This document shows, one piece after another, positions 28,830 to 36,765 of a DNA stretch of 64,000 nt. The notes under the pieces were generated by a model. It searched no databases and had not been told where the DNA came from. It saw only the letters and a program-made list of their open reading frames with translations. The DNA comes from Lachnospiraceae bacterium (GTDB lineage: Bacteria > Bacillota > Clostridia > Lachnospirales > Lachnospiraceae). Within the stretch, counting starts at the first letter, position 1. The number at the start of each line of letters is the position of its first letter. The stretch spans positions 189,369 to 253,368 of the forward strand of contig CAAGMZ010000019.1 of the NCBI GenBank assembly GCA_900771195.1, in the 5' to 3' direction. The position numbers and the translations under genes are program-made.

Positions 28830-31355
28830 CTAAATGTTAAAAATAAATCTGTATATGAACCTTCTGAAGCAGCCTATGCTTTCGTACATCCTGCTTCGTA
28901 TGCTTTCGTATGCCTTATATACTTTTTCATATGTTTCGGCACCGATAGCTTCTTTTCCGAACACCACTGCTTCATATGCAGCGGCAATTATCTCTGTTTC
29001 TTTTCCTGCCGCAAACCTGCACTCGCGGGACATCCTGAGCCCAAAGGCAGCTTCCGTCTCGCTGGGCTTTATCCTGTACCCAAAGTGTCGCAGCAGCCTC
29101 ATATATTCCCTGTGTATACAGATGACATTATTGTTTCTGAGTTTTTCGTCAACATTTACATCATACATTTTATTGCGCCTGTTTTCAACAGTTTTGTGTC
29201 TGCAGGCAAAAATTACGCAAAAAATACCGGCCACAACCATGCACGATACTGTAATGAGAATTATTTTTTCTGCCTTCGCGGAAAGCCTGAAGCTGAATCC
29301 GATGCCGCCCTTCTGCTCAGCTTCCGTACCGCCTGATGCCGCTTCCGTTTTGGCCGGAGACTTTGTCGGTGCCACAGCCGTAGTAGCTTCAGTTGCATTC
29401 GTTGTCTGTTCCGGCGCAGTAGTAGCCTGCTCAGTCGGCTTTTCCGTTGCAGTCTCAGTCTCAGCCGGTACTTCATCATAATTTCCCGGCGTCACCTCAA
29501 AATCAATCCAGCCTACACCATCAACATAATACTCTATCCAGGCATGAGCATCGGAATCCACTATTGAAACTCTTTTTGCCCGTTCCATGGTATCACTGTA
29601 ATCCTGCGAAAGGCAGCCCGATTCCACGCGAACCTTCTCATCGGTTCCCTCGCCTCTCTTCGTATCAGATGCATACCCTTCCACGTATCTTGTCGGAATT
29701 CCCGCACTTCTGAGCATCATGACGGCAGCTGTGGCAAAATAAGTACAATATCCCTCTTGAGTCTCATTCAGAAAATATTCAACAAAATCTTTATCTGACG
29801 GCACTCTGCCCGGGCTCGTTGTATAAGTGCAGTTTTCAGCAAGATATTTTCTTACGGCGCAGGCTGTTTTGTACCTGTCCTCCGCTGTTTCCGACGGCAT
29901 CATGCCCCATCTGCTTTGTAGCTCGTCTGCCACCGGAGTATTCACCTCAAGATACCGGCTATAGGCATAGGTTCTGTATAAAAGCTCCTTTTCCGCCAGT
30001 TCTCCCAGAATGTCGCTTCCGGCATAATAATCTATCTGCGGTATCACAGAGTCAGCCATATCATAAAAGTAAACCGGCTGGCTGCTGTCAACCTGTACAT
30101 ACCCCTCATCGGCAACATATGCCACATCAAAATCCACAAGCGGGTAAAGAGGCATCATCTGACGATTGCCGGCATGATCCTGCTCAATTCTCATTGACGT
30201 ATATCTAAGCTCAAATGCGGCCTCACCCCTGATTAAATCAAGGTACTGTCCCACAAAATCCTGTGAATGTATGCCCTGAGCCATAAGATTTTTACAATCA
30301 TCATCCATGTCAGGCTCTGACCAGCCCTTACTGCTGTAGTCCTGTCCGATAAATCCCTTGATATACAGCGGTTCTCCTGACGGCACCACAGTAACCGACA
30401 TGACCTCCTTACCGGTAAAATTCAGCTTGTCAACCTGTCCAAGTGAGCCCTGACTTACACCGTTGCCGCTTATCCCCGATGCTCCGGGAAGGATTACATT
30501 TCCGCCGCCGGAATTTCCGCCACCGGAATTCCCGCCATCTATGTTAAAAATGTCAAGAAAGAACTGTTCAACCTGGTTGATTGCAAGCTCTCCGTTCTGG
30601 TATTTTACATAAAGCTCTTTTCCGCCTTCATTGAGCTTTTCAAAATACTCAGGCCTCTCAAACGTATACTCAGGCACAAGCTGTCCTGCCACTATTCCTG
30701 TAACCGTAAGCACTATTCCCACTGCTGCCGCAGTGACTGCCGAGCACACAAATGACGGTCCGTTTTTTGCGGATGTTGACATGATAACTGCAGTCATTAC
30801 ACAATAGGCAACCGTGAACATAGTCCAGAAGCCCGAAGGCCCCATTGCCATCACAAGCGGATACATGGAAAAAACAGATATGATGAGCGGGATGCATCCG
30901 GTCTTTTTTCTTGAAAAAGAAAACGCATAGAGATTTGCCAGCAAAATCACGAACAGGTATACAGCTGCGGTTTCATTGGCACGTCTTACCATTGACCTTG
31001 TCATAGTAATAAAATACATTTCCGTTTCAAAATATCCGGCTGTCAAATCGATTACATCATTAATAAGCACCCCGAACCCATAAATCAGTTCTTTGCCGTA
31101 AACAGCCGCAAAAATGCCGGACAAAGCAGCCGGCAAAAGCCATGATATCCACGCTTTCCTGATAAATACAAATGATGCTGAAAATATTACAGCTGCCGCA
31201 GCCTCCACAAGCAAAAGCGTTGAAAGTGAGTAGTATCCTTCGTTGCCATAAAAAGACTGCATAAACATCATGGAAAACGATAACAGTCCCATAAAAGTGA
31301 ATACAGCTGTCAGCACTGCCTGCCATATTTTGTTTTTTGCCTGACTGCCCATCAT
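28830..31355 (-). CDS. Transglutaminase-like (TgpA-type) membrane protein
   Basis: Protein of 841 residues with about six to seven N-terminal membrane spans in the first ~220 residues and a Gly/Asn/Ser-rich low-complexity stretch near 280. A transglutaminase core domain follows with a catalytic triad: Cys in EGYCTYFATA, His in SDAHAWIEYY and Asp in GWIDFEVTPG. A Thr/Glu/Ala linker, another membrane span and a cytoplasmic DUF4129-like helical tail complete it. The start ATG overlaps the DUF58 stop (TAATG). MoxR-DUF58-transglutaminase is a conserved set; its biochemical role is unsettled. Confidence 0.88.
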   Translation of the reverse strand: MMGSQAKNKIWQAVLTAVFTFMGLLSFSMMFMQSFYGNEGYYSLSTLLLVEAAAAVIFSASFVFIRKAWISWLLPAALSGIFAAVYGKELIYGFGVLINDVIDLTAGYFETEMYFITMTRSMVRRANETAAVYLFVILLANLYAFSFSRKKTGCIPLIISVFSMYPLVMAMGPSGFWTMFTVAYCVMTAVIMSTSAKNGPSFVCSAVTAAAVGIVLTVTGIVAGQLVPEYTFERPEYFEKLNEGGKELYVKYQNGELAINQVEQFFLDIFNIDGGNSGGGNSGGGNVILPGASGISGNGVSQGSLGQVDKLNFTGKEVMSVTVVPSGEPLYIKGFIGQDYSSKGWSEPDMDDDCKNLMAQGIHSQDFVGQYLDLIRGEAAFELRYTSMRIEQDHAGNRQMMPLYPLVDFDVAYVADEGYVQVDSSQPVYFYDMADSVIPQIDYYAGSDILGELAEKELLYRTYAYSRYLEVNTPVADELQSRWGMMPSETAEDRYKTACAVRKYLAENCTYTTSPGRVPSDKDFVEYFLNETQEGYCTYFATAAVMMLRSAGIPTRYVEGYASDTKRGEGTDEKVRVESGCLSQDYSDTMERAKRVSIVDSDAHAWIEYYVDGVGWIDFEVTPGNYDEVPAETETATEKPTEQATTAPEQTTNATEATTAVAPTKSPAKTEAASGGTEAEQKGGIGFSFRLSAKAEKIILITVSCMVVAGIFCVIFACRHKTVENRRNKMYDVNVDEKLRNNNVICIHREYMRLLRHFGYRIKPSETEAAFGLRMSRECRFAAGKETEIIAAAYEAVVFGKEAIGAETYEKVYKAYESIRSRMYESIGCFRRFIYRFIFNI

Positions 31356-32497
31356 TATTTCCCCCGCTGTCCGTGGTACTTTACCGGAAGTCTCGAATCA
31401 CTCACATGCCCGGGAATGAGGTAGTAAACCATTCCCGATTCTGAAAGCACATTCATGTTTCCCACCACCATATCGTTATAATACGGCGTTATATAAAAAA
31501 TTCTTCTCTGTATTTTCTCTCTGTTATATGCCGCAAAAAGCCCGGCAGCCGACATATCAGCTCCATATGGTTTTATGCCGTACAAATCGACAAATAAGTT
31601 TTCAATATCTGTCTGCGTCTCGACTCTCACCGCATTATACTGACCGTTAAAGTACACAGCATTGAATCCGAAGCCTCTTGCCGTCATAACCGCCGTGAGT
31701 CCGTAAAGCAGCTCATACATCTCATCCTCAAGCTTCACGCGCTCTCTTAGTTCATGATCTTCACCAAATAAATCAATCACAACATAATCCCTGTCAGTAA
31801 GCGGAAGCCCATACTCCTTTACCATAAGCTCTCCTGCCTTGGATGACAGCTTCCAGTGAATACTGCGAATCTTATCGCCGCCTTCATATTCGCGTACGCC
31901 AAATATCTCCGTCGGATCATTTCCGGGCCTGACGGTGGAATAAATCTCACTGTCCCCATTAGAAAGCCCGGCAGACATTTTCCCGGTTATCTCTGCCCCG
32001 GGTGAATCAGGCATCACAACTATGTCGCAGCTGCTTTTCGACTTTTTGCCAAAGCCAAAAATGTGCAGAAAATCCCATGTGGTAAATCTTTTAAGACTTA
32101 CCGCAACAACTTCACAATGCGCGGATTCCAAAACATACTCAAAAAACTGTGTTTGACGCGGACGGCATGAAAAATTCATCTTCACTCTGACCTGCTTCTT
32201 AAGAAGCCTCCTCTTGCTTCCCATGGTTTTTATGGAAAATTTTACTTTTCCCCACAGAACAGGAATTGGTGAGGTATTTTTTACCCTGAATCTTATGAGA
32301 TACTTCTGTCCCCTTACTGCATGACTGTTTTCTTCCAGTTCCACGCTGACTCCGAAGTGCAGCCTTATTGCCGCAATCAGACAGACGACCGATATCGCAA
32401 AAAACGCCGCATCAAATACATACGGCGCATATGTGTCATCAAGTATATTAAATGCAAAGATTCCTGCCGCAGCAAGAATATATATTATCACACTCAC
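31355..32497 (-). CDS. DUF58 domain-containing protein
   Basis: Protein of 380 residues with two N-terminal membrane spans (about 3-15 and 25-45), a beta-rich domain and the DUF58 signature REYEGGDKIRSIHWKLSSKAGELMV split over residues ~205-230, followed by a von-Willebrand-A-like C-terminal half. DUF58 proteins are nearly always encoded beside MoxR AAA+ ATPases, as here (13-bp gap upstream), and are thought to be their clients or partners in complex assembly. Function otherwise unknown. Confidence 0.9.
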   Translation of the reverse strand: MSVIIYILAAAGIFAFNILDDTYAPYVFDAAFFAISVVCLIAAIRLHFGVSVELEENSHAVRGQKYLIRFRVKNTSPIPVLWGKVKFSIKTMGSKRRLLKKQVRVKMNFSCRPRQTQFFEYVLESAHCEVVAVSLKRFTTWDFLHIFGFGKKSKSSCDIVVMPDSPGAEITGKMSAGLSNGDSEIYSTVRPGNDPTEIFGVREYEGGDKIRSIHWKLSSKAGELMVKEYGLPLTDRDYVVIDLFGEDHELRERVKLEDEMYELLYGLTAVMTARGFGFNAVYFNGQYNAVRVETQTDIENLFVDLYGIKPYGADMSAAGLFAAYNREKIQRRIFYITPYYNDMVVGNMNVLSESGMVYYLIPGHVSDSRLPVKYHGQRGK

Positions 32498-32510
32498 TTA
32501 AATGCTCCTC

Positions 32511-33449
32511 TTATCTGACCGCTCTCGGAACAGCAACTGACTGCAGTGTGCTCTTTATCAGGTCATCCACTGTCACCATGGACACCCTTGCCTTGGGTCC
32601 CGGAATAATCCTGTGACCTGCCACATCGCCGAATACGGACTGTACATCCTCCGGTGAAACATATTTTCTTCCTTCAATGTAAGCATGAGCCCTGGCCATT
32701 GACGCAAGGGCTATTGAGCCCCTGGGACTGATTCCCAGTTCGATAAGCGGATTATTTCTTGTGACTGTCGAAAGCACAACTGCATACTCATAGATGGCCT
32801 CATCCATCTGAAGCCCGTCAACCTCACGCTGCATATCAAGTATATCATCACCGTTCACGACGGGATATACATCATCTATCGGATTTCTGCCCTGTCTGTC
32901 CTCAAGTATTGCAACCTCGCTCTTCACATCCGGATAACCCATGGAAAGCTTTACCATAAACCTGTCAAGCTGTGACTCAGGCAGAAGCTGGGTTCCGGCT
33001 GAACCTGCCGGATTCTGTGTGGCAATAACGATAAACGGGCTCGGGAGCTTTCTGGTGACTCCGTCAACGGTAGTCTGCCCCTCCTCCATTGCCTCGAGAA
33101 GCGCCGACTGGGTCTTGGATGAGGTTCTGTTAATCTCATCAGCAAGAAAAAGATTGCACATTACCGCTCCGTCCTTATATTCAAATTCCTGGGTTTTGGC
33201 GTTATACATGGAAAATCCCACAACATCGGACGGCAGAACGTCTGTCGTAAACTGAACCCTGTTCTCCTTAAGTGACATAGCCTTGGCAAACGCCAGTGCC
33301 ATTGTGGTCTTTCCGACTCCGGGAATATCCTCCATGAGAACATGTCCTCCGGCCAGAACCGCCATCATTATTTTTCTGATTATCAGGTCCTTGCCTTTAA
33401 CAGCTTTGGAAACCTCATTTATAACCGCTAATGCTTTCTCGTATCCCAT
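32511..33449 (-). CDS. MoxR family AAA+ ATPase
   Basis: AAA+ ATPase of 312 residues: Walker A DIPGVGKTT (41-49), Walker B LFLADEINRT, sensor 1 IATQNPAGSAGTQ, arginine finger region ESQLDRFM and the C-terminal lid with SPRGS. MoxR proteins act as chaperone-like ATPases that activate partners carrying DUF58/VWA domains. Sits between the DUF58 gene and a TcaA-like membrane protein with 13-bp gaps on both sides. Confidence 0.94.
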   Translation of the reverse strand: MGYEKALAVINEVSKAVKGKDLIIRKIMMAVLAGGHVLMEDIPGVGKTTMALAFAKAMSLKENRVQFTTDVLPSDVVGFSMYNAKTQEFEYKDGAVMCNLFLADEINRTSSKTQSALLEAMEEGQTTVDGVTRKLPSPFIVIATQNPAGSAGTQLLPESQLDRFMVKLSMGYPDVKSEVAILEDRQGRNPIDDVYPVVNGDDILDMQREVDGLQMDEAIYEYAVVLSTVTRNNPLIELGISPRGSIALASMARAHAYIEGRKYVSPEDVQSVFGDVAGHRIIPGPKARVSMVTVDDLIKSTLQSVAVPRAVR

Positions 33450-33462
33450 TTTACCCCTCCGG

Positions 33463-34563
33463 TCATGATTTCATATCTGCTATGAGCCATTTACCGTCTA
33501 TATTCACATAATAGTATACCTGGTCGTTATGCTCCGTGCGTATTTCTCCATTCTTAAGAATCATTGTCTTGTCAAAAACCACCCTGCATGAGAAACAGCT
33601 GTCGGAATATACCGTGTATCCGAGGACTTCAATATTGTCAAACACCGGGGTCTGATGCCCGCTGTACATCCACATATCACCTGTGCGGTACTGTTCAGCC
33701 AGGTCAATATAATATGAACCCTGAGGAAAATACTTCTGAATGCATGCGGTACTTTCACCGCACCCCTGAAGGTCCCTGGAGAAAAAGTTGGAATAATCCT
33801 TCGCTGCCGTAATAACATATTCTTTAATATCATCGGGAATATCTGATTCCTGATATGAAACCTTTATATCAGAATAATCGGTATATAAAGACATATCTAT
33901 GTCATTCCCGTTCCCATCCTTCACACTCACAGCAGGTACCTCGGTCAGCCCCTGCACCTTATAAGTGATGAGCTTCGGTGCATCCACATATTCTGCCACA
34001 AATTCCATACCGTCAACTGCCACCGGTTCACCGACACGCTCTTCCTCACCTGCCATGACACCGTTAACATACACGCTGTATCCGTCCGGTACTTCTATGC
34101 TTACACTCTTATTTCCATTCTTACTCACTGGCTCCACGCCGGACAGATTCCAGTCTGAAACCGCAAGAATAAACATCATGCGTCTGTTGTTGGAAGCCGT
34201 AAGCTCCGCATAAGCTACAACATTCTCTCCATCCTTGATGTTATATTTCATGCTGTCAGATGTCCTTGATTTAACGGTATAAGTAAGGCTTTTACCCTTA
34301 ACCATGTCTGAAAAATCTGCCAGATTGTCAGAAGCCGGTTCAAATTTGGAACCTGCTGCCACCTGAACATCCGACACATCTCCTTTTTCAAGCCTCTCAA
34401 TAAGCTCTTCCATTTTTCTCTCAGGCTGTGCAGCCTGATATTTTTTCATTATGCTCCATACATTTACAAGAAGCACTATAAGAAGGACTACAAGTATGCC
34501 CATGTATACCCCGTAGCCAATCCAGAATTTGCTTTTCTTTTTATTTTCTGCGTTCTTTCCCAT
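33463..34563 (-). CDS. Single-pass membrane protein, TcaA-like beta domains
   Basis: Protein of 366 residues with one N-terminal span (about 15-37, preceded by a Lys-rich cytoplasmic end) and an extracellular region. That region holds a PEGA/TcaA-like beta motif, VEVPDGYSVYVNGVMAGEEE-like around 150-170, and a C-terminal domain with YYYVNIDGKWLIADMKS resembling the NTF2-like end of TcaA proteins. TcaA proteins in Gram-positives relate to teichoic acid and glycopeptide responses. The family assignment is by pattern only. Position within the MoxR-DUF58-transglutaminase run suggests it serves the same envelope machine. Confidence 0.6.
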   Translation of the reverse strand: MGKNAENKKKSKFWIGYGVYMGILVVLLIVLLVNVWSIMKKYQAAQPERKMEELIERLEKGDVSDVQVAAGSKFEPASDNLADFSDMVKGKSLTYTVKSRTSDSMKYNIKDGENVVAYAELTASNNRRMMFILAVSDWNLSGVEPVSKNGNKSVSIEVPDGYSVYVNGVMAGEEERVGEPVAVDGMEFVAEYVDAPKLITYKVQGLTEVPAVSVKDGNGNDIDMSLYTDYSDIKVSYQESDIPDDIKEYVITAAKDYSNFFSRDLQGCGESTACIQKYFPQGSYYIDLAEQYRTGDMWMYSGHQTPVFDNIEVLGYTVYSDSCFSCRVVFDKTMILKNGEIRTEHNDQVYYYVNIDGKWLIADMKS

Positions 34564-34571
34564 AAATCCCC

Positions 34572-35678
34572 CTATTTAACAACAAATGCCGTCGGCAGTC
34601 TCCATGATGATGTTGAATAATAGAGCGTTACACTTGTCATCTCGAATTTACCGTTGTAATACATGGATGATGAACTTCCGCCATCAAGATTGGCTGCGTT
34701 GACTGCACCGTACTCCTCCATAACACTGATGAGGTCTGCTGCAGTTGCACCAATGTGTCCCTCATGTCCGCGTCCGTCCGTGACAAAAAGAATAACTGCC
34801 CCGTCCTTTCTCTGACCGATAACAGTTCTCGGATTAGCTCCGCTGCCGTTACCGCTTATGGGAATCGACTCACCGTTTATTATGAGCTTGGTAAAATGAT
34901 TGCTGTCCCCGTCATCCACATCCTTAAAGCTTACGGCATCACGGATATCATCATCAATTACAAGCTGTTCAACCTGTTGTGCACTCATACCGCCAATATC
35001 TCTTATTACGAGTATGTTGTCTCTGTTAAATCCCACCATTACATCGCCGTACTGCGGAGAATTATACTGTATCTGCCCATTGCAGACCACAAGTCCCTTG
35101 GGCCTTCCGCCCCAGTTACCGTCAGAGCAGTATTCACCGCCATTTATTCCGGCAATTGCTCCGGCGTCATTTACAAGCTTATCAAGGGTATCCCCGTATT
35201 TACTCTTATTATCGTCAGACCACGGATAAATTGTCGCCACACTTACCTTGGAAGGGTCTTTTATTATCATTACCTTTCCCATATATGAACGTCCGCTCAC
35301 CTCAATGAGTTCTATACCGTTCTCGTCGAAATTATCCTTACGCACATTTTCATCAGTCTCACCGGGTGTCTCATCCTCTCCGGGAATCTCAATAAGGCCC
35401 GTATCCACATTGTCATCAATATGGCCCATGGAATTGTTGCTTGTAATTTTAAGAATTTCGTCCTTACTGAAATACCATTTTGTGACAAATTTAAGCGAGC
35501 CTGTCTCAAGCATGGTGCTCACAAACAAATCACGTGCAGCAGTAGACGGTCCGTGGCAGAATATCCACATTGACGAATAAAGAGCCACTGCCAGCATTGC
35601 CACAGTCGAAAAAATAACGGTCAGAACGCGACCTATCACCCTTCCGGCTTTTTTTCCATTTGATTCTTTTCCAGCCAT
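34572..35678 (-). CDS. Phosphodiester glycosidase (NAGPA domain) family protein
   Basis: Protein of 368 residues with an N-terminal signal anchor (about 18-40) and an extracellular NAGPA/DUF2233 domain. Typical blocks are AGINGGEYCSDG, PRTVIGQRKDGAVILFVTDGR and NLDGGSSSSMYYNG near the C-terminus. Such enzymes hydrolyse a sugar-phosphate phosphodiester to uncover a phosphate, and bacterial members act on cell-surface polymers. Start ATG 35678 has GAGGAG 7 nt upstream and the gene abuts the GT2-GtrA stop, so transfer and removal enzymes are translated together. Substrate unknown. Confidence 0.9.
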   Translation of the reverse strand: MAGKESNGKKAGRVIGRVLTVIFSTVAMLAVALYSSMWIFCHGPSTAARDLFVSTMLETGSLKFVTKWYFSKDEILKITSNNSMGHIDDNVDTGLIEIPGEDETPGETDENVRKDNFDENGIELIEVSGRSYMGKVMIIKDPSKVSVATIYPWSDDNKSKYGDTLDKLVNDAGAIAGINGGEYCSDGNWGGRPKGLVVCNGQIQYNSPQYGDVMVGFNRDNILVIRDIGGMSAQQVEQLVIDDDIRDAVSFKDVDDGDSNHFTKLIINGESIPISGNGSGANPRTVIGQRKDGAVILFVTDGRGHEGHIGATAADLISVMEEYGAVNAANLDGGSSSSMYYNGKFEMTSVTLYYSTSSWRLPTAFVVK

Positions 35679-35679
35679 T

Positions 35680-36747
35680 TTAAATCTCCTCACTATTATT
35701 TGCAAAAACCCAGCGTCTTTGTATCTGGAAGCTTATTATAAAAAGACCTAAATCCACGATTGCCTTTATAAGTGAAGTCATACCCTCACCTGCGGCAAAA
35801 ATCCTTGAGAATGCATATACCAATCCATATGATGCAGCTGCCTGCACCACGCAAAGCAAATAATACTTCGGCATGGATTTGCTGACAGGAGCATCGGACA
35901 CAAATACCGCCCTCCTGTTCATGGCGTAGTTAAAAAGCGACGACACTATTCTCGCTCCCGCAGTTGCAATCATCACTCCGGCCCACCTATCCAGCTTATC
36001 ACCGATAATAAAATTAATTGCGGTAAACAGCCCAAGGTCTATCAGTGATGACAGAAGCGAACTGAGAATAAACTTAAATATCACGAGATATATCTTTACG
36101 GAGTCTCTGAAGGGATGAAAGTGAGTGGTGGCATTATCCTCTATATATACCGTCTCTATGGGAATCTCACAAAACTTTACATTGTGCTTCTTCATTTCCA
36201 GAAGCATCTGTGTCTCGTACTCAAAACGCTCACCCTTAACCTGCGTCATAAACTTAAGGAATCTGGCCGGTATGGCCCTTAATCCTGTCTGGGTGTCACT
36301 GATGCGTACACCACAGGCAAATCTGAACACTGCTTTGGTTATATTGTTTCCTATTTTGCTTTTGGGAGGAACATCCTTTCCGCTGAAGTCACGGCATCCC
36401 AGCACAACCTGACCGCACTCACACATTTTCTTACAGCATGCCGCAATGTCAGCCGGTCTGTGCTGATTATCTCCGTCGACAGTCACAACCCCGTCGATAT
36501 CAGGTCTGTTGGACATACAGAACTCGAAAGCGGTCTTAAGCGCCCGTCCTTTTCCTTTATTAACCTCATGATGCAACACCGTTACCTGACTGAAGCTCTC
36601 AGCTTCTTTGAAAGGCCCTGCGTGGCTGTCATCGCTGCCGTCATCGACTATGACTATATCGTCAAAGCCTTCAGATATCAGTCCGTTGACAACCATCATA
36701 AGCTTTTCATCAGGATTAAGTGAAGGCAGTATCACGCTGATCTTCAT
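35680..36747 (-). CDS. GT2 glycosyltransferase fused to GtrA-like membrane domain
   Basis: Protein of 355 residues. Residues ~1-215 form a family 2 (DPM1/GtrB-like) glycosyltransferase with VDDGSDDSH and the metal-binding VTVDGDNQHR. Residues ~222-350 are a four-span GtrA/DPMS domain (SSLIDLGLFTAINFIIG, NYAMNRRAVF, IQRRWVFAN). This combination makes polyprenyl-phosphate sugars and may flip them across the membrane. In many bacteria these parts are separate genes. It is co-directional with and touches the phosphodiester glycosidase gene. Confidence 0.92.
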   Translation of the reverse strand: MKISVILPSLNPDEKLMMVVNGLISEGFDDIVIVDDGSDDSHAGPFKEAESFSQVTVLHHEVNKGKGRALKTAFEFCMSNRPDIDGVVTVDGDNQHRPADIAACCKKMCECGQVVLGCRDFSGKDVPPKSKIGNNITKAVFRFACGVRISDTQTGLRAIPARFLKFMTQVKGERFEYETQMLLEMKKHNVKFCEIPIETVYIEDNATTHFHPFRDSVKIYLVIFKFILSSLLSSLIDLGLFTAINFIIGDKLDRWAGVMIATAGARIVSSLFNYAMNRRAVFVSDAPVSKSMPKYYLLCVVQAAASYGLVYAFSRIFAAGEGMTSLIKAIVDLGLFIISFQIQRRWVFANNSEEI

Positions 36748-36765
36748 CCATATCTCCTTTACGCA

